Below, piece after piece: positions 1-4,251 of a stretch of DNA of 5,780 nt. This stretch comes from Desulfurellaceae bacterium. GTDB lineage: Bacteria > Campylobacterota_A > Desulfurellia > JAGGSF01. The first letter of the stretch is position 1. Each line of letters starts with the position of its first letter. Location of the stretch: positions 1 to 5,780 of the forward strand of contig JAGMDW010000033.1 of NCBI GenBank assembly GCA_023128455.1, written 5' to 3'. The notes under the pieces were generated by a model. It saw nothing but the letters and a program-made list of their open reading frames with translations, searched no databases and was not told the DNA's origin. A program made the position numbers and the translations under genes.

Positions 1-63
1 CAGACAATTGCACAAAGGCAATTGCTAGCAAATCATAGATTTGTCAGACAATCAGGTCTCAAA

Positions 64-80
64 CAACCTTTCTAAAGTTG
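64..80 (-). terminator. Weak hairpin downstream of the pilin gene
   Basis: On the minus strand CAACTTT and AAGGTTG pair (one G-U) around a 3-nt loop, 28 nt after the pilin stop codon. Only three T follow the stem, so this is at best a weak intrinsic terminator. A second perfect hairpin, CAAATC-ata-GATTTG, lies at 29-43, also without a T-tract. An 8-bp direct repeat, CAGACAAT, occurs at 1-8 and 45-52. No gene is visible in 1-107. Confidence 0.25.
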
Positions 81-107
81 GAAAAACATAGGATTGTAAT
101 TCTCACT

Positions 108-311
108 TTAATGTGGGTAACATGAGTAGTCTGAATAATAAGCCTCTGCTTCGGTTTGAATTCTTTTTAAATCAGATAATGCCGCCGCATCGTAGGCTTT
201 TTTACTGTATCTCATATATTGAGGAATGGCAATTACAGCTAAGATAGCAATAATCGCCACAACAACTAAAATTTCAATCAGTGTAAAGCCCTTGTTATTT
301 TTCTTAGAGAT
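108..311 (-). CDS. pilA: Short type IV pilin (PilA-N / Geobacter-like), ATC at the start position
   Basis: The product is a prepilin of 67 residues: an 8-residue basic leader (SKKNNKG after the initiator), then the prepilin peptidase site G|FTLIE, with Phe as mature residue 1 and Glu5 present. The hydrophobic helix spans mature residues 1-23 and ends in AIPQY. A short polar helix follows, and the protein stops after SCYPH, giving 59 mature residues. From memory, Geobacter sulfurreducens PilA has 61 mature residues and aligns without gaps to Pro58; its aromatic positions 1, 24, 27, 32, 51 and 57 are all aromatic here, with extra Tyr at 50 and 54. Family role: after leader cleavage it would be assembled as the major subunit of a type IV pilus. 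The start is odd: between an in-frame stop (327-329) and the GFTLIE segment there is no ATG, GTG, TTG or CTG. An ATC (309-311) sits 7 nt after AGGAG, where ATG is expected. Either ATC is used, or the gene is dead, or there is a base error. A truncated longer pilin cannot be excluded. Confidence 0.75.
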   Translation of the reverse strand: MSKKNNKGFTLIEILVVVAIIAILAVIAIPQYMRYSKKAYDAAALSDLKRIQTEAEAYYSDYSCYPH

Positions 312-318
312 AAACTTT

Positions 319-323
319 CTCCT
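319..323 (-). promoter_or_regulatory. Ribosome binding site of the pilin gene
   Basis: AGGAG on the minus strand lies 7 nt upstream of the ATC at 309-311. This spacing is ideal and marks that ATC as the intended initiation codon, although it is not a standard start. Confidence 0.6.
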
Positions 324-339
324 TTTTTAATTTTTTAAA

Positions 340-367
340 AATATAGAACTTGGTAAATATGTAGCAA
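340..367 (-). promoter_or_regulatory. Alternative sigma-70-like promoter of the pilin gene
   Basis: A minus-strand TTGCTA (362-367) and TATATT (340-345) are 16 nt apart. They match the -35 and -10 consensus at 4/6 and 5/6 positions and overlap the -12 element of the sigma-54 site. In A+T-rich DNA such a match is common, so this is a weaker candidate than the sigma-54 element. Confidence 0.25.
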
Positions 368-379
368 AAAGTGTTCCAA
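363..379 (-). promoter_or_regulatory. Sigma-54 (RpoN) type promoter for the pilin gene
   Basis: The minus strand reads TTGGAACACTTTTTGCT. Compared with the sigma-54 consensus YTGGCACGNNNNTTGCW, the GG and GC doublets are exactly 10 nt apart, and only two consensus bases differ (C to A and G to A). The transcript should start near 351-352, giving a leader of about 40 nt ahead of the ribosome binding site. In several bacteria pilA is transcribed by RpoN with the activator PilR, so the placement makes biological sense. No activator site could be identified. Confidence 0.55.
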
Positions 380-417
380 AAACCTAACAAGAAGTTGAGC
401 CTCCGGATTTCCTCTGG

Positions 418-437
418 ATTCCCGTTTTCACGGGAAT
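418..437. repeat. ATTCCCG hairpin element
   Basis: ATTCCCG and CGGGAAT form a perfect 7-bp stem around the 6-nt loop TTTTCA, within the context GG-stem-GACA. Elements of the form GGATTCCCG...CGGGAATGACA are scattered through intergenic regions of many bacteria, so this is probably one copy of a dispersed REP-like repeat. Copy number in this genome cannot be seen from the window. Confidence 0.6.
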
Positions 438-450
438 GACAGAAAGGGCA

Positions 451-527
451 GTCATTGCGATTCCCCGTGTAATACTCCAACCTGGAATTTCTTCGTTAGG
501 ATATTACACAAGGGAGAAGCAATCTCA
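451..527. repeat. Imperfect long inverted repeat, MITE-like (GTCATTGCGA ... AAGCAATCTC)
   Basis: The left arm (454-474) begins ATTGC, contains TCCC and ends GTGTAATA. The right arm (502-523) begins TATTACAC, contains GGGA and ends GCAAT. The innermost 8 bp pair perfectly, as do the outer ATTGC/GCAAT and TCCC/GGGA blocks; the roughly 27-nt loop may pair further near its base. The outer flanks GTCATTGCGA and GAAGCAATCTCAT resemble a widespread dispersed bacterial repeat. It encodes nothing and carries no transposase, so it is best described as a non-autonomous palindromic element. Confidence 0.6.
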
Positions 528-535
528 TATTAATA

Positions 536-588
536 TTAGCCACAGATTAGCACCGATTTACACAGATAGGAAAAGAATTATTAGCCAC
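536..588. repeat. CACAGATT short tandem element flanked by TTAGCCAC
   Basis: Three degenerate 10-bp units are in tandem: CACAGATTAG (541-550), CACCGATTTA (551-560) and CACAGATAGG (561-570). A TTAGCCAC box precedes them at 536-543 and recurs at 581-588. Read on the minus strand, this is the familiar TCTGTGTAAATCGGTG...CTGTGGCTAA type of dispersed intergenic repeat seen in many environmental genomes. Function is unknown. Confidence 0.55.
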
Positions 589-607
589 TGAATTTCTTCT
601 GGACCTG

Positions 608-630
608 TCTGCGTGCTCCGCACAGGCAGA
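608..630. repeat. Bulged GC-rich hairpin
   Basis: TCTGC (608-612) pairs with GCAGA (626-630), and GTGC (613-616) with GCAC (620-623). The loop is TCC, and a 2-nt AG bulge lies on the 3' side. It is much richer in G+C than the surroundings. It has no T-tract on either strand, so it is not a convincing terminator, and is probably another dispersed repeat unit. Confidence 0.5.
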
Positions 631-708
631 TTGGACGGATTGAGAATGCAATCAGTGTCGAACGTGAAGACTCCTTGATTTAATATGACCCAATGGAAAG
701 ATGAAAAA

Positions 709-1059
709 TCAGCCTATTTTTCGCCTTCGGATTTTGGTCTCGGTAAGCACAGCAAAGTATCCTTTTAGGCTGTCACTATAAGCTTCTAAAAGTTTTAAAA
801 CTTTTCCTTCACAGATTTTATTATTGATTATTCTTATTAAGATAATTCCTGGAGCGTTCATTTTTAATCTATAAATTAATTCTCCAAAATCTTTATCAAA
901 AGTTAATACAATGCGGTCTTGAGATAAAGAAAGTCGAATGATTTCTTCATCTTTCATGCCACGATGATGTTCCCTTATCCATAGCAAGTCAAATTTATAT
1001 TTTCTAAGTGTTTCTACAACGGAACGAGGAGCATTTTCATCAATAAGCAGCTTTATCAA
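709..1059 (-). CDS. DUF5615 PIN-like toxin (putative ribonuclease)
   Basis: This 116-residue protein fits the DUF5615 PIN-like family, usually annotated as the toxin of a type II toxin-antitoxin pair and presumed to be a metal-dependent RNase. Visible family features are the N-terminal strand with LLIDENAP (Asp7, Glu8), the GMKDEEI acidic pair (Asp37, Glu38), the LTFDKDFGE motif (Thr53, Asp55, Asp57) and the C-terminal strand FAVLTETKIRRRKI. The acidic residues would form the metal site, by analogy with PIN domains. The start is TTG at 1057-1059, immediately after the antitoxin TAA with no spacer. GAGG (1068-1071) lies 8 nt upstream, and the family-typical N-terminus begins there, so the start is credible. 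Expression would be translationally coupled to the antitoxin. It has no signal peptide or membrane segment and is probably cytoplasmic. Toxicity is inferred from the family only. Confidence 0.8.
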   Translation of the reverse strand: MIKLLIDENAPRSVVETLRKYKFDLLWIREHHRGMKDEEIIRLSLSQDRIVLTFDKDFGELIYRLKMNAPGIILIRIINNKICEGKVLKLLEAYSDSLKGYFAVLTETKIRRRKIG

Positions 1060-1290
1060 TTAAACTGCCTCAACAACTTCTTCGTTAGCGATAATTTCAT
1101 AAGCATAGAATAAAGCTGCTTTTATGTCCTCTCTTTCAATATCATACTCCTTCATAATTTCATCAAAATTATACCCTTCGGCAATCTTTTCTAAAATCAA
1201 TTCAACAGAAATTCTTGTTCCTTTGATTACTGGTTTTCCGCATAAGACTTTGGGATTTATTTCTATCCTTTTAAGAAGATTGATATCCAT
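1060..1290 (-). CDS. DUF433 antitoxin
   Basis: This 76-residue protein has the DUF433 signature INPKVLCGKPVIKGTRISV at residues 11-29, followed by the helical stretch EGYNFDEIMKEYDIEREDIKAALFYA (split as EGYNFDEIMKEYD at 38-50 and IEREDIKAALFYA at 51-63). DUF433 proteins are small winged-helix-like proteins commonly encoded directly upstream of DUF5615 toxins and thought to neutralise them and repress the shared promoter. An earlier in-frame ATG at 1306-1308 exists, but GGAGG (1295-1299) lies 4 nt before the ATG at 1288-1290, and the family N-terminus fits the latter. The stop codon directly abuts the toxin TTG start, so the two genes form one operon. The neighbouring pilin and purine genes show no functional link to this module. 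Confidence 0.85.
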   Translation of the reverse strand: MDINLLKRIEINPKVLCGKPVIKGTRISVELILEKIAEGYNFDEIMKEYDIEREDIKAALFYAYEIIANEEVVEAV

Positions 1291-1324
1291 TTTACCTCCG
1301 TGATACATTTACTTATTTTCTAAA

Positions 1325-1356
1325 GATAAATTATCATCAGAAACTATTATCGTCAA
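1325..1356 (-). promoter_or_regulatory. Toxin-antitoxin promoter with repeated operator-like boxes
   Basis: On the minus strand, TTGACG (1351-1356) and GATAAT (1330-1335) are each 5/6 matches to -35 and -10, with a short 15-nt spacer. The predicted transcript starts about 33 nt before the antitoxin ATG. Two 10-bp boxes, TGACGATAAT (1346-1355) and TGATGATAAT (1330-1339), repeat at a 16-bp period and cover both elements. A perfect palindrome, GATAA-a-TTATC (1325-1335), overlaps the -10. These are plausible autoregulatory sites. Confidence 0.4.
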
Positions 1357-1385
1357 CTATGTTCTTCCAGTGTTCTATCTTTATA

Positions 1386-1436
1386 TCAAATGTGGACAGG
1401 CTGACCGAGAAAAGAAATATAAGTGTCAAATGTGGA
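1386..1436. repeat. 11-bp direct repeat TCAAATGTGGA, 40-bp period
   Basis: TCAAATGTGGA occurs exactly at 1386-1396 and 1426-1436, a start-to-start distance of 40 bp (about four helical turns). The first copy is followed by CAGGCTGACCGAGAAA, which looks unlike the A+T-rich surroundings. Repeated boxes near an end are typical of IS21-like element termini, so this may be an insertion sequence scar. Paired regulator sites are the alternative. Neither is established. Confidence 0.4.
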
Positions 1437-1540
1437 GATTTGGAGGGTATATCTTCCATTTTTCCAATGAGGCTTCATAATCTTTATTATTTACGCAAAT
1501 TGCAAATTCAATCATTTTTTACAATTTTAAATAGTAAAGA

Positions 1541-1561
1541 CAATTCTGCGAAGTAGAATTG
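1541..1561. promoter_or_regulatory. Palindrome overlapping the purD -35 box (candidate operator)
   Basis: CAATTCT and AGAATTG form a perfect 7-bp inverted repeat separated by GCGAAGT. The whole site spans 21 bp, about two helical turns, and its right arm shares three bases with the -35 hexamer of the purD promoter. This geometry suits a dimeric repressor. It does not match the E. coli PurR operator or the B. subtilis PurBox as I know them, so the regulator is unknown. Confidence 0.35.
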
Positions 1562-1587
1562 AAAATTAATCCCTTTAATGTTATAAA
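1559..1587 (+). promoter_or_regulatory. Promoter of the purD-purE operon
   Basis: TTGAAA (1559-1564) and TATAAA (1582-1587) each match the sigma-70 consensus at 5/6 positions, with the ideal 17-nt spacer. Transcription should begin near 1594, directly before the ribosome binding site GGAGGG (1595-1600), giving a leader of about 12 nt. This argues against the upstream TTG at 1559 as the purD start, because that codon lies within the -35 box. Confidence 0.6.
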
Positions 1588-1606
1588 TACCTTCGGAGGG
1601 TATAGA

Positions 1607-2887
1607 ATGAATGTTTTGGTTGTCGGTGGAGGAGGAAGAGAACACGCTTTAGTATATAAATTAAAAGCGAATAGAGAGATAAAAAATCTCTTTACTGCTC
1701 CAGGAAACGCAGGCACAGAAAAATTATCTCAGAATGTAAATATTTCACCAGAAAATATATCAGAGATAAAAAGTTTTTGTATTAAGGAAAAAATAGATTT
1801 GGTAGTAGTAGGACCAGAAAATTCTCTCGCTCTGGGTATTGTAGATGATTTATCTAAATCAGGAATAAAAACCTTTGGACCCAATAAAAGAGCCACCATC
1901 ATTGAATCAAGTAAGGCCTTTGCTAAAGAATTCATGCAGAGACATAATGTTCCCACCGCCGACTTTTGTATATTCAATAATATACAAGATACAAAAGCAT
2001 ACATAGATAAACATGGCTTGCCCATCGTAATCAAGGCGGATGGATTATGCGCAGGAAAAGGAGTTTTTGTTGTTCATACCAACGATGAGTTGAATGAAGC
2101 ACTAAAAGATATATTTATAAACAAAAGATTCGGTGTGGCAGGAGAAAAGGTTGTAGTCGAAGAAAAACTCATTGGAGAAGAGGCTTCCTTCTTTGCCATA
2201 AGCGATGGCGAAAAAGTACTTCCCTTAATTGGCGCTCAAGATCATAAACCTGCATTCGATGGAGACAAGGGACCAAACACTGGCGGCATGGGTGCATATA
2301 CACCTGCTCCTCTAATAGACAGAAAACTCTATCAGAAGGTAATGGAAAGGATAATCTATCCTACTATTGAAGGATTAAAACAAGAAGAAATAGAATACAA
2401 AGGCGTGCTCTATGCCGGATTGATGATTAAAGATAATGAACCTTATCTTTTAGAGTTCAACTGCCGTTTTGGTGATCCAGAGACACAACCCATGGCAATG
2501 CTTATGGAAAATGAACTTCTGCCTATTTTACTTTCTTCTGTTGAGGGAGGCATAGACAAAACAGAGATAAAATGGAAAAAGGGATACAGTATATGTGTGG
2601 TCTTAGCCTCCGGCGGTTACCCTGGAAAGTACGAAAAATGTAAGATCATTCAGGGATTGGAAGATGTGCAAAAGATGAAAGATGTATATGTATTTCACGC
2701 AGGAACAAAAAAAGACAAAGAAGGGAAAATAATAACAAATGGAGGGAGAGTGTTGGGTGTTACATCTTATGCAGAAAAGTTTGTAACAGCCCAAGAAAAA
2801 GCATACGAGGCTGTAGAAAAGATATATTTTGAAGGGATGCATTACAGGAAGGATATTGGCAATAAAGCTCTCTGGAGGTTAAAATGA
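1607..2887 (+). CDS. purD: Phosphoribosylamine--glycine ligase (GAR synthetase)
   Basis: PurD joins glycine to 5-phosphoribosylamine with ATP, forming GAR in de novo purine synthesis in the cytoplasm. The protein has 426 residues, close to the roughly 430 usual for the family, and all domains are present. The N-terminal domain starts MNVLVVGGGGREHAL (1-15) and includes VVVGPENSLA (67-75 region). The ATP-grasp domain (about 101-290) has VIKADGLCAGKGV (141-153), DKGPNTGGMGAYTPAP (220-235) and the metal-binding LLEFNCRFGDPETQP (281-295). The C-terminal domain has ASGGYPGKY (334-342) and ends with YRKDIGNKAL (413-422). The ATG at 1607 is chosen because GGAGGG lies 6 nt upstream and the family N-terminus begins there; the frame stays open to a TTG at 1559 only because no stop intervenes. 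The stop overlaps the purE start by 4 nt, so the two are cotranscribed. A promoter and a palindrome directly upstream suggest regulated transcription. Confidence 0.97.
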   Translation: MNVLVVGGGGREHALVYKLKANREIKNLFTAPGNAGTEKLSQNVNISPENISEIKSFCIKEKIDLVVVGPENSLALGIVDDLSKSGIKTFGPNKRATIIESSKAFAKEFMQRHNVPTADFCIFNNIQDTKAYIDKHGLPIVIKADGLCAGKGVFVVHTNDELNEALKDIFINKRFGVAGEKVVVEEKLIGEEASFFAISDGEKVLPLIGAQDHKPAFDGDKGPNTGGMGAYTPAPLIDRKLYQKVMERIIYPTIEGLKQEEIEYKGVLYAGLMIKDNEPYLLEFNCRFGDPETQPMAMLMENELLPILLSSVEGGIDKTEIKWKKGYSICVVLASGGYPGKYEKCKIIQGLEDVQKMKDVYVFHAGTKKDKEGKIITNGGRVLGVTSYAEKFVTAQEKAYEAVEKIYFEGMHYRKDIGNKALWRLK

Positions 2888-3354
2888 AGGTCGCAATATT
2901 TGCAGGTAGTAAAAATGACCTGCCCTTAGTAGAAGAAACGGAAAAAATACTCGGGGATTTTGGGGTGGAATATACAGTATTTATCTCATCTGCTCATAGG
3001 TCACCTCAAAAAACGGTTCTTTTGTCCCAAAACTTAGAGAAGAATTTTTCTGTTGTTATCGCAATTGCTGGCTTATCTGCCCATCTGCCAGGAATCATTG
3101 CCTCCTACACTACATTGCCGGTAATTGGTGTTCCTGTAGAATGTGGTCCGCTTCAGGGTTTAGATGCCCTCTTTTCTATTGTTCAAATGCCCTCGGGCAT
3201 CCCCGTAGGAACAATGAGTATTGGAAAATCAGGAGCAAAAAATGCCGCCTTATTTGCCATACAGATACTCGCCATAAACGACAAAAAACTAAGAGAAAAG
3301 ATCAACGACTACAGAGATAGCCTGAAGAGAGGATATGGAGATAGTCCATATTGA
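2884..3354 (+). CDS. purE: 5-(carboxyamino)imidazole ribonucleotide mutase, PurE class I-like
   Basis: PurE makes CAIR, the carboxylated intermediate of purine synthesis. Class I enzymes use N5-CAIR supplied by PurK; class II enzymes use AIR and CO2. The 156-residue length is normal. Motifs are the nucleotide-binding AGSKND (7-12), the catalytic SAHRSP (36-41, His38), AGLSAHLPG (62-70), PVIGVPV (79-85), SIVQMPSGIPVGT (98-110) and AKNAALFA (118-125). HLPG and the QMP segment indicate class I. Two usually conserved spots differ: GSxSD is GSKND (Asn11 for Ser), and AGGAAHLPG is AGLSAHLPG. No purK is present in the window; it may lie elsewhere. GGAGG (2874-2878) sits 5 nt before the ATG inside the end of purD, and the ATGA overlap implies translational coupling. 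The 3' end overlaps the ABC ATPase gene by 20 nt. Confidence 0.95.
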   Translation: MKVAIFAGSKNDLPLVEETEKILGDFGVEYTVFISSAHRSPQKTVLLSQNLEKNFSVVIAIAGLSAHLPGIIASYTTLPVIGVPVECGPLQGLDALFSIVQMPSGIPVGTMSIGKSGAKNAALFAIQILAINDKKLREKINDYRDSLKRGYGDSPY

Positions 3355-4210
3355 AGATCTCTGTGCATATTACGGAGAAAAAGCTGTTCTCCATCACATA
3401 GATCTCACTGTAAAAGAAAAAGAAATATTAAACATCATAGGAGAAAGCGGAGCAGGAAAATCCACATTAGCACATATTATGATAGGTTTACACAAAGTGT
3501 ATGGTTTGGAAGTAAAAGGAAATATAAATGTGCAAAAACATATTGCTCTTGTGCCACAAAATATAGGAGAATCCTTAGACCCTGTATTTACTATATACAA
3601 ACAGATGAAAGAAGTTCCAGCTTTAAGGAAACTTTCTAAGGATGAGGCAAAAAGAAAAATAGAAAAATCCTTAATAGCCGTAGGTCTAGAGGATACAAAG
3701 AGGATTCTAAAAAACTATCCCCATAATTTGAGCGGAGGAATGAAACAAAGAATACTTATTGCCATGGCAATAATCATGGAGAGCAAACTTATCATTGCAG
3801 ATGAGCCTACCTCTTCACTGGACATAACCATTTCAGCCCAAATCTTAAGGCTTCTAAAAAAGATAAATAAACAAGGTGTAGCATTGACTCTCATCACCCA
3901 TGATTTCAATGTAGTAAAACTCATGCAAGGTAGGGTAATCGTAATGCATAGAGGCATGATCGTAGAAGAAGGGAACGCAAAAGAGGTAATAGATGATCCA
4001 CTGCATCCCTACACCGCATATCTTTTAAACGCCGTCCCTAAAGAAAATATGCATTATAGAAAAGATCATTTACAAGTAAAAGAAATTCCCCACATAATAA
4101 AGGGTTGTCCTTACCAAAACATTTGTGAAAAAAGGAGAGAAAAATGCAGCAGAGGTTTCCCTTCTTTAAAAGTCATAGATATGCGAAAGGTAAGGTGCTT
4201 TTATGTATGA
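3335..4210 (+). CDS. Oligopeptide/nickel-type ABC transporter ATPase (DppD/OppD-like), compact
   Basis: This is an ATP-hydrolysing subunit of a peptide, nickel or opine importer acting at the inner face of the membrane. It has Walker A GESGAGKST (36-44), Q-loop Gln75, signature LSGGMKQR (132-139), Walker B KLIIADEP (151-158), D-loop SLD (161-163) and H-loop His189. The C-terminal extension has HPYTAYLL (224-231) and four cysteines (258, 264, 271, 288). That arrangement is typical of Opp/Dpp ATPases; in a related DppD it binds an iron-sulfur cluster. At 291 residues it is shorter than the usual 320-330, mainly because the segment between Walker A and the Q-loop is reduced. No permease, binding protein or second ATPase gene is adjacent, so the partners must be elsewhere. 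Substrate cannot be told; NikD-like specificity is an alternative. The start lies 20 nt inside purE with only a weak purine-rich stretch before it, so translation probably depends on purE. Confidence 0.85.
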   Translation: MEIVHIEDLCAYYGEKAVLHHIDLTVKEKEILNIIGESGAGKSTLAHIMIGLHKVYGLEVKGNINVQKHIALVPQNIGESLDPVFTIYKQMKEVPALRKLSKDEAKRKIEKSLIAVGLEDTKRILKNYPHNLSGGMKQRILIAMAIIMESKLIIADEPTSSLDITISAQILRLLKKINKQGVALTLITHDFNVVKLMQGRVIVMHRGMIVEEGNAKEVIDDPLHPYTAYLLNAVPKENMHYRKDHLQVKEIPHIIKGCPYQNICEKRREKCSRGFPSLKVIDMRKVRCFYV

Positions 4211-4217
4211 TTTTGGA

Positions 4218-4245
4218 TTGAATTACGCATATATATTCCTATAAT
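4218..4245 (+). promoter_or_regulatory. Promoter for a leaderless M24 peptidase transcript
   Basis: TTGAAT (4218-4223, 4/6) and a perfect TATAAT (4240-4245) are 16 nt apart in the 41-nt gap before the peptidase gene. The expected start site, 7 nt beyond the -10, is 4252: the A of the ATG. No Shine-Dalgarno sequence precedes that ATG, which fits a leaderless mRNA. No terminator separates this promoter from the upstream gene, so readthrough may add expression. Confidence 0.6.
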
Positions 4246-4251
4246 AAAAAT

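Larger units (their letters stand above)
312..708. other. Gene-free stretch with promoter and a cluster of repeats
   Basis: Between the pilin gene and the toxin gene, both on the minus strand, I find no ORF with a ribosome binding site or a recognisable product. The part next to the pilin (312-380) holds its ribosome binding site and promoter. Positions 418-630 hold at least four short repeat or hairpin elements, listed separately. No clear terminator for the toxin-antitoxin transcript is visible in 640-708, so it may read through into this region. Confidence 0.7.
1291..1606. other. Divergent intergenic region between the antitoxin and purD
   Basis: This region carries the leftward toxin-antitoxin promoter (1325-1356), a spaced 11-bp direct repeat (1386-1436), a palindrome (1541-1561) and the rightward purD promoter (1559-1587). 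A GGAGGGTATA at 1442-1451 duplicates the purD ribosome-binding segment (1595-1604), but no start codon follows it. A 65-codon reading frame at 1359-1556 has no ribosome binding site or recognisable motif and is not called a gene. Confidence 0.65.

Noticed and set aside
1..60. Hairpins and repeated CAATTG/CAGACAAT near the left edge as a CRISPR or attachment site
   Set aside because: The repeats are too short and irregular, and no integrase or cas gene is present in the window.
541..570. CACAGATT tandem units as a CRISPR array
   Set aside because: The units are contiguous, 10 bp and degenerate, with no spacers and no cas genes.
1291..1308. Upstream ATG adding MYHGGK to the antitoxin
   Set aside because: That start lies upstream of the GGAGG at 1295-1299, which correctly spaces the ATG at 1288-1290.
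1359..1556. 65-codon plus-strand reading frame between the antitoxin and purD
   Set aside because: It has no ribosome binding site and no recognisable motif, and runs across a direct repeat and the purD operator region. It is probably a chance ORF, possibly over an insertion sequence remnant.
1559..1606. Upstream TTG start giving purD 16 extra residues
   Set aside because: The TTG lies in the -35 box, upstream of the predicted transcript start. The ATG at 1607 has GGAGGG 6 nt upstream and the standard PurD N-terminus.
2603..2842. Minus-strand reading frames inside purD, ABC and peptidase genes
   Set aside because: They are antisense shadows of well-supported genes, with no ribosome binding sites or family motifs.
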